From the NCBI GenBank assembly GCA_036679405.1, contig JAVBVZ010000004.1:124001-188000 (forward strand): a stretch of DNA of 64,000 nucleotides. Direction: 5' to 3'. A program made the position numbers and the translations under genes. Under the pieces are notes generated by a model. That model was not told the DNA's origin and ran no database searches. It was given only the letters and a program-made list of their open reading frames with translations. Of this stretch, positions 59,542 to 64,000 are shown one piece after another. The DNA comes from JAEYKI01 sp036679405. Lineage in GTDB: Bacteria > Bacillota > Clostridia > Christensenellales > Christensenellaceae. Position 1 is the stretch's first letter; each line of letters begins with the position of its first letter.

Positions 59542-61715
59542 ACCTGGATGCATTAAATGAAAGACAGCTTGAAGCGGTTCGTGCCGTAAACGGTCCGGTA
59601 TTGATTCTGGCAGGTGCGGGAAGCGGAAAAACCAAAGTTTTGACAGAGCGTGTGGCTTATATGGTAGGCGAGCTAGGCATACATCCGATGTCTATTTTAG
59701 CCATTACCTTTACAAATAAAGCGGCACTGGAAATGCGAGAGCGTATTCAAGCCGCTCTCGGAACGGATGTGTCAAACATGTGGATCAGTACCTTTCATTC
59801 CATGTGCGTGCGTATATTACGCATATCCGGTAAAGAAATTGGGTTTTCTCCTGGTTTTGTGATTTATGATACGGATGATACTCTTAGGCTGATCAAACAG
59901 ATATTAGAGGAGCTTAGCCTAAAAGCCGATAAAAACTATCCGCCCAAACTGATCCGCACCCTTATAAGCAAATATAAAAACACCAGTGAAAAGGAAATTT
60001 CCGATTATGCTGAAGAGCATTTTCCGATGCAGGCTTACCGCATTGAGGAAATTTATCAAAGATTCACAGCGGAACTGCAAAAACAAAATGCAATGGATTT
60101 TGATGATTTGCTTTTAAATACGCTGAAACTTTTTACGCAGCACGAAGATACACTTGCATACTACCAGGACAGGTTTCATTATGTTATGGTGGATGAATAT
60201 CAGGATACCAATATGGTCCAATACAAGCTCACCAAACTTCTTTGCCGGAAGCATCGAAATATTTTTGTAGTGGGGGACGACGATCAAAGTATTTATGCTT
60301 TTCGCGGAGCAAATATACAAAACATCCTTAATTTTGAGAAAGATTATCAGGATGCAAAAGTGATCCGGTTGGAGCAGAATTACAGATCGGATATAAAGAT
60401 ACTCAAGGCTGCAAACTGTGTTATACAAAACAATGCGGGACGCGCACGAAAAACTCTTTGGTCTCAAATTGAAGACGGCGGAAAACCAAACGTTTATACG
60501 GCAGCCAGTGAGAGGGATGAAGCTGAATTTATTGCTCGCGAAATAGGCTCCCTTGCCCGTCAGGGCCTGCGCTACGGAGATATCGCTGTTTTGTACCGCA
60601 CACATACCCTGGCCAGAATATTGGAAGAAAAAATGAGGCTGTATGGGGTTCCCTACCGTGTATACGGGGGGATCAGCTTTTATGAACGCAAAGAAATTAA
60701 AGAGCTGTTGAGTTATCTAAACTTAATTGCGAATCCGGCATCCGATATTCATTTTGTGAGGGTGATCAATGTTCCCAAACGTGGGATTGGTGCAGTGACC
60801 GTGCAAAAAATATTGGATAAGGCTCATACGGAAGGTATTTCCTGTATGGATGTTGCGGCACATGCGGAGATTTATTTTGAGAAGCAGTCTTTTGTAAAAA
60901 AATTAAAGGATTTTTCCGGTATGATGGAAGCGTTTCAGGTGCTGACAGAAAACGGGGACGTACATGAAATCATCCGGGAAATTTATGAAGGTACGGGTTA
61001 TCGGGACATGCTGCAGACCGAGTATGCGGACGATGCGCAGATGCGTATGGAAAATGTGGAAGAATTCATTAATTCTGCTTATGAGTTTGAATCGAACGGG
61101 GGAGAGAACCTTGTCGATTTTCTTCAGAATATCGCGTTGATTACGGATCTTGACAGTATGGATGAAAAAGGCGGAGTGACCCTTATGACCATTCATGCAG
61201 CCAAAGGGCTGGAATTTGAAACAGTGTTTGTTGCGGGGATGGAAGAATCCATTTTTCCAAGCAGGATGTCCGTTGCCGAAGAGAATGTGGAAGAAGAAAG
61301 GCGGCTTTGTTATGTTGCGATTACCCGTGCCAAGAAAAAACTCTATTTAACATATTCTCAGTCACGTTCTTATTTTGGAGAATATACAATGAATCCGCCG
61401 TCACGTTTCATTGACGAGATCGATGATGACTTGCTTCATTATCTGAATAAACCCAAACCGTCTGCACGACCGGTTGCGCCGAATAAAGAGTTCCCGGGCT
61501 TTTTTTCGGGACGCAGGACTTTGGAAGAAAAAAAACCAAAAGAAGTATCGGAAGATTTTAAAGTAGGAACGGTTGTATCACACGCCACTTTCGGAGAAGG
61601 CCCCATTTTATCAATCACGGGAGAAGGCGGCCAGAAAATTGCAACGGTTAATTTTGATACCGCAGGGCAGAAAAAAATGTTTTTATCTTTTGCGCCCTTG
61701 AAGATTGTGAGATAA
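59538..61715 (+). CDS. pcrA: ATP-dependent DNA helicase PcrA/UvrD
   Basis: 725 residues. LNERQLEAV with Walker A AGAGSGKT at 25-32, AITFTNKAALEMRER, VDEYQDTN near 218, DDDQSIYAFRGA, LEQNYRS, TIHAAKGLEF and VAITRAKKKLYL are all superfamily 1 motifs. The C-terminus has the Tudor-like VSHATFGEGPILSI segment that binds RNA polymerase in PcrA. It acts 3' to 5' in repair and replication. Order pcrA-ligA-gatC is standard in Bacillota. Confidence 0.96.
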   Translation: MNLDALNERQLEAVRAVNGPVLILAGAGSGKTKVLTERVAYMVGELGIHPMSILAITFTNKAALEMRERIQAALGTDVSNMWISTFHSMCVRILRISGKEIGFSPGFVIYDTDDTLRLIKQILEELSLKADKNYPPKLIRTLISKYKNTSEKEISDYAEEHFPMQAYRIEEIYQRFTAELQKQNAMDFDDLLLNTLKLFTQHEDTLAYYQDRFHYVMVDEYQDTNMVQYKLTKLLCRKHRNIFVVGDDDQSIYAFRGANIQNILNFEKDYQDAKVIRLEQNYRSDIKILKAANCVIQNNAGRARKTLWSQIEDGGKPNVYTAASERDEAEFIAREIGSLARQGLRYGDIAVLYRTHTLARILEEKMRLYGVPYRVYGGISFYERKEIKELLSYLNLIANPASDIHFVRVINVPKRGIGAVTVQKILDKAHTEGISCMDVAAHAEIYFEKQSFVKKLKDFSGMMEAFQVLTENGDVHEIIREIYEGTGYRDMLQTEYADDAQMRMENVEEFINSAYEFESNGGENLVDFLQNIALITDLDSMDEKGGVTLMTIHAAKGLEFETVFVAGMEESIFPSRMSVAEENVEEERRLCYVAITRAKKKLYLTYSQSRSYFGEYTMNPPSRFIDEIDDDLLHYLNKPKPSARPVAPNKEFPGFFSGRRTLEEKKPKEVSEDFKVGTVVSHATFGEGPILSITGEGGQKIATVNFDTAGQKKMFLSFAPLKIVR

Positions 61716-61718
61716 AAA

Positions 61719-63695
61719 ATGGAAATGCGTGCTTTAGTCGATCTTTTAAACGAATATGCATACCGGTATTACGTTTTGGACGATCCGTCCGTCAGTGACG
61801 CTGAATATGACAGCCTTTACGATGAATTGTTAAAACAGGAAAAAGAGACGGGCATTATTCTGCCTGATTCGCCGTCACAGCGTATCGGAGGCGTTCAAAA
61901 GGCGGGGTTTGTAAAGCACAGGCATTTAGAACCCTTGTGGAGCTTAGATAAGGCCCAAAGCAAAGAGTCGTTGTTGGCCTGGCAGCAGCGCACAGATAAA
62001 CTTGCTCGGGATTTGGACTGTCCTAAACCAACATATTCTCTTGAATATAAATTTGACGGGCTCACAATCAATTTGACTTACGAAAACGGATACCTGACGA
62101 CTGCCGCTACGCGTGGTGATGGGCAGGTTGGAGAAGAGGTTACTTCTCAGATAAAGACAATTAAGACCATTCCTTTAAAAATACCTTATACGGGCAAGAT
62201 GGAGGTTCAGGGCGAAGCCGTTATGAAGCTTTCTGCGCTGGCCGAATACAATCGTACGGCAACCGAACCTTTAAAGAATGCGCGAAATGCAGCCGCCGGA
62301 GCAATACGGAATCTGGATCCTGCAATAACCTCATCCCGCAATTTGGATGCCTTTATTTATAACGTAGGATATATTGAAGGTTTGCAATTCAACAATCATG
62401 CTGAGATGATTTCTTTTCTCCGTGAAAACCATTTTGACGTAAGCGAGTATGAAAGAGAATTTACAGATGTGGATTCCATACTACAGGAGGTCGAATCTGT
62501 TTCCGGGCGCAGAGCCGGGTTGGATTTTCTCATTGACGGTATGGTCGTAAAAATTACGAATATGGAAACAAGGCGCAAGATGGGATACACACAAAAATTT
62601 CCCCGCTGGGCGATTGCCTATAAATTTGAAGCGCAGGAGAAGACCACTACCATATTGGATGTTGTTTGGGACGTGGGTCGGAGCGGAAAGCTGACGCCCA
62701 CAGCGCTGCTTGAGCCGGTGGATATTGGCGGCGTTACCGTTAAGCGGGCAACGCTCAATAATTATGAAGATATTTTGCGCAAAAAGGCTGCAATCGGTGC
62801 ACGCGTATTCATACGCAGGTCAAATGATGTGATTCCGGAAATCCTGGGCGCTGCGTCTGAACAGAAAAATAATCTTATATTAATTTCAAAGCCGAGCCGC
62901 TGTCCGGCTTGCCAAACGGAATTGACAGAAATTGGGCCGAACCTGTTTTGCGAAAATTCTTTGGATTGTAAACCACAGCTTACCTCACGCATGGTTCATT
63001 TTGCATCCCGCGATGCCATGGACATTGAAGGATTGAGCGATAAAACCATCCAAGCGCTTTTTGAACGGCTGAATATAAAAAATATTGCAGAGATATATGC
63101 GGTGACAAAACAGGATCTTTTATCTTTAGAAGGATTTAAAGATAAAAAAGCGGATAAACTGATGGAAGCGATTGAAAAAAGCAAAAAGCCGCCGCTTTCC
63201 AATTTTATATATGCTTTGGGAATACCAAACGTAGGTAAGAAAACGGCCAAGGACCTGGCGATAGTTTATCGGTCGTTTAATGCTGTTAAAGGAGCGGCCC
63301 ATGAGGAATTGGTGGCTATAAGGGATATCGGTGATGTGGTTGCCAAAAATATAACAGATTTTTTTCATAATATCCACTATCTTTCCATTATTCAGGAGAT
63401 GTTTGATCTTGGTGTTCAACCACGGACGGAAGAAGCCGCAAAGAATGAAGTGGGAAAATTTTCCGGGATGTCTTTTGTGTTAACCGGAACATTGCAGGGA
63501 TATAAAAGAAATGATGCGCAGAAAATAATAGAAGAAATGGGCGGCAAAGTCGTTTCAGCCGTCAGCAAAAATACGGATGTAGTTTTGGCGGGAGAAAACC
63601 CTGGCTCCAAACTGGACAAGGCGGAGGCGTTGGGTGTGGAAATATGGGATGAGAAACGGTTTGATCATGAGATTGGTTCTTTTATAAACGGCTGA
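61719..63695 (+). CDS. ligA: NAD-dependent DNA ligase LigA
   Basis: 658 residues. Ia domain with YRYYVLDDPSVSDAEYDSLY, adenylation motif I LEYKFDGLT with catalytic Lys 111, RGDGQVGEEVT, RNAAAGAIRNLD, DGMVVKI and WAIAYKFEAQE; OB fold, C4 zinc finger (CPAC, then CENSLDC), helix-hairpin-helix region, and a C-terminal BRCT domain (GMSFVLTGTLQGYKR). It seals nicks with NAD. The motif I residue between Lys and Asp is Phe where Leu/Ile/Val is usual, but all catalytic residues are present. It lies 3 nt after pcrA. Confidence 0.95.
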   Translation: MEMRALVDLLNEYAYRYYVLDDPSVSDAEYDSLYDELLKQEKETGIILPDSPSQRIGGVQKAGFVKHRHLEPLWSLDKAQSKESLLAWQQRTDKLARDLDCPKPTYSLEYKFDGLTINLTYENGYLTTAATRGDGQVGEEVTSQIKTIKTIPLKIPYTGKMEVQGEAVMKLSALAEYNRTATEPLKNARNAAAGAIRNLDPAITSSRNLDAFIYNVGYIEGLQFNNHAEMISFLRENHFDVSEYEREFTDVDSILQEVESVSGRRAGLDFLIDGMVVKITNMETRRKMGYTQKFPRWAIAYKFEAQEKTTTILDVVWDVGRSGKLTPTALLEPVDIGGVTVKRATLNNYEDILRKKAAIGARVFIRRSNDVIPEILGAASEQKNNLILISKPSRCPACQTELTEIGPNLFCENSLDCKPQLTSRMVHFASRDAMDIEGLSDKTIQALFERLNIKNIAEIYAVTKQDLLSLEGFKDKKADKLMEAIEKSKKPPLSNFIYALGIPNVGKKTAKDLAIVYRSFNAVKGAAHEELVAIRDIGDVVAKNITDFFHNIHYLSIIQEMFDLGVQPRTEEAAKNEVGKFSGMSFVLTGTLQGYKRNDAQKIIEEMGGKVVSAVSKNTDVVLAGENPGSKLDKAEALGVEIWDEKRFDHEIGSFING

Positions 63696-63739
63696 TTTCA
63701 TGTATAATCTTTTTTATAGATTTAAAGGAGTGAAAAAAT

Positions 63740-64000
63740 ATGCGTATATCAATTGAAGAAGTGGAGAAAATGGCATCACTTTCTATGTTGTACGTATCGG
63801 ACGAAGACAAAAAAATGCTGCAGAGCAGTCTGGAAAGCATATTGTCCCACGCACAGCGATTAAATGAACTTGATACGGAAAATGTAGAGCCGACTACCTA
63901 TATATTAAAACAGCAAAACGTTTATCGGGAAGATCAGACAACGCGCAAACAAAGCAGGGAAGAACTGCTTCGTAATGCCCCGGAGAAAGAAGACGGCTAT
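63740..64000 (+). CDS. gatC: Asp-tRNA(Asn)/Glu-tRNA(Gln) amidotransferase subunit C, 3'-truncated
   Basis: The first 87 codons are in the window and no stop is reached. MRISIEEVEKMASLSML, the SSLESILSHAQRLNELDTENVEPTTY region (seen in part) and the end REELLRNAPEKEDGY match GatC, about 95 residues long. GatC stabilises GatA in the complex that makes Gln-tRNA or Asn-tRNA by amidation. AAAGGAG lies 9 nt before the ATG; a TATAAT at 63701-63706 may be a promoter. gatA and gatB are expected just beyond the edge. Confidence 0.93.
   Translation, partial: MRISIEEVEKMASLSMLYVSDEDKKMLQSSLESILSHAQRLNELDTENVEPTTYILKQQNVYREDQTTRKQSREELLRNAPEKEDGY

Noticed and set aside
1..64000. CRISPR arrays, insertion sequences, prophage, tRNA or rRNA genes
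   Set aside because: I saw no spaced direct repeats, transposase or integrase genes, and no tRNA-like ends in the gaps. The gaps are mostly short and explained by terminators and promoters.

Overview
The window looks like core chromosome of an anaerobic Bacillota bacterium, most likely a clostridial lineage. Gene orders (dprA-topA-trmFO-hslVU, tlyA-nadK-argR-recN, scpA-scpB-rluB), AGGAGG-type ribosome binding sites, frequent TTG/GTG starts and a biotin-dependent sodium-pump decarboxylase operon all point that way. I cannot name the species. Nearly everything is on the + strand; only an EamA transporter and aroE are on the - strand. I see no insertion sequence, prophage, CRISPR array, rRNA or tRNA gene.

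Layout. 1-1885: a PMT-type mannosyltransferase cut by the window edge, then GtrA. 1889-9940: comM, dprA, topA, trmFO, hslV and hslU, closely packed. 10026-16758: rnjA, a YlbF-like gene, mltG, a U32 protein, a Nfo-like nuclease, a short M24 peptidase and efp. 16885-22230: ftsK, rimO, pgsA and recA. 22262-22835: a large structured non-coding RNA that I identify as OLE RNA, followed by its membrane partner gene oapA, then tlyA, nadK, argR and recN. 27396-31218: punA, an M50 protease, scpA, scpB and a pseudouridine synthase. 31358-36286: a five-gene biotin-dependent carboxyltransferase and sodium-pump operon. 36428-45842: surE, an RpiR regulator, a flavoprotein, rny, purB, a GT2 glycosyltransferase, cinA and a reverse-strand EamA transporter. 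45992-48568: lemA and a DUF2207 membrane protein. 48940-54392: a nearly complete shikimate pathway (aroB, aroA, aroC, chorismate mutase, aroK, aroE, aroQ). 54608-64000: a type IIA topoisomerase pair, a YerC-like regulator, pcrA, ligA and the start of gatC.

The most notable system is the OLE RNA/OapA locus. It is a gene-free stretch of about 570 nt full of hairpins. Its two ends can pair with each other, and a near-consensus promoter is placed to start transcription on the first paired base. Directly downstream is a four-helix membrane protein with the conserved CNDVVGDICG segment of OapA, and then the tlyA-nadK-argR-recN genes that accompany OLE elsewhere. The class is known, but here its upstream neighbour is recA.

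Other points of interest are a 55-nt trmFO/hslV overlap where xerC would normally lie, a decarboxylase operon with two different carboxyltransferase families, a lysine-rich N-terminal extension on TopA, and several perfect inverted repeats placed like operators (surE/rpiR, aroE/aroQ, upstream of rny and upstream of aroB).
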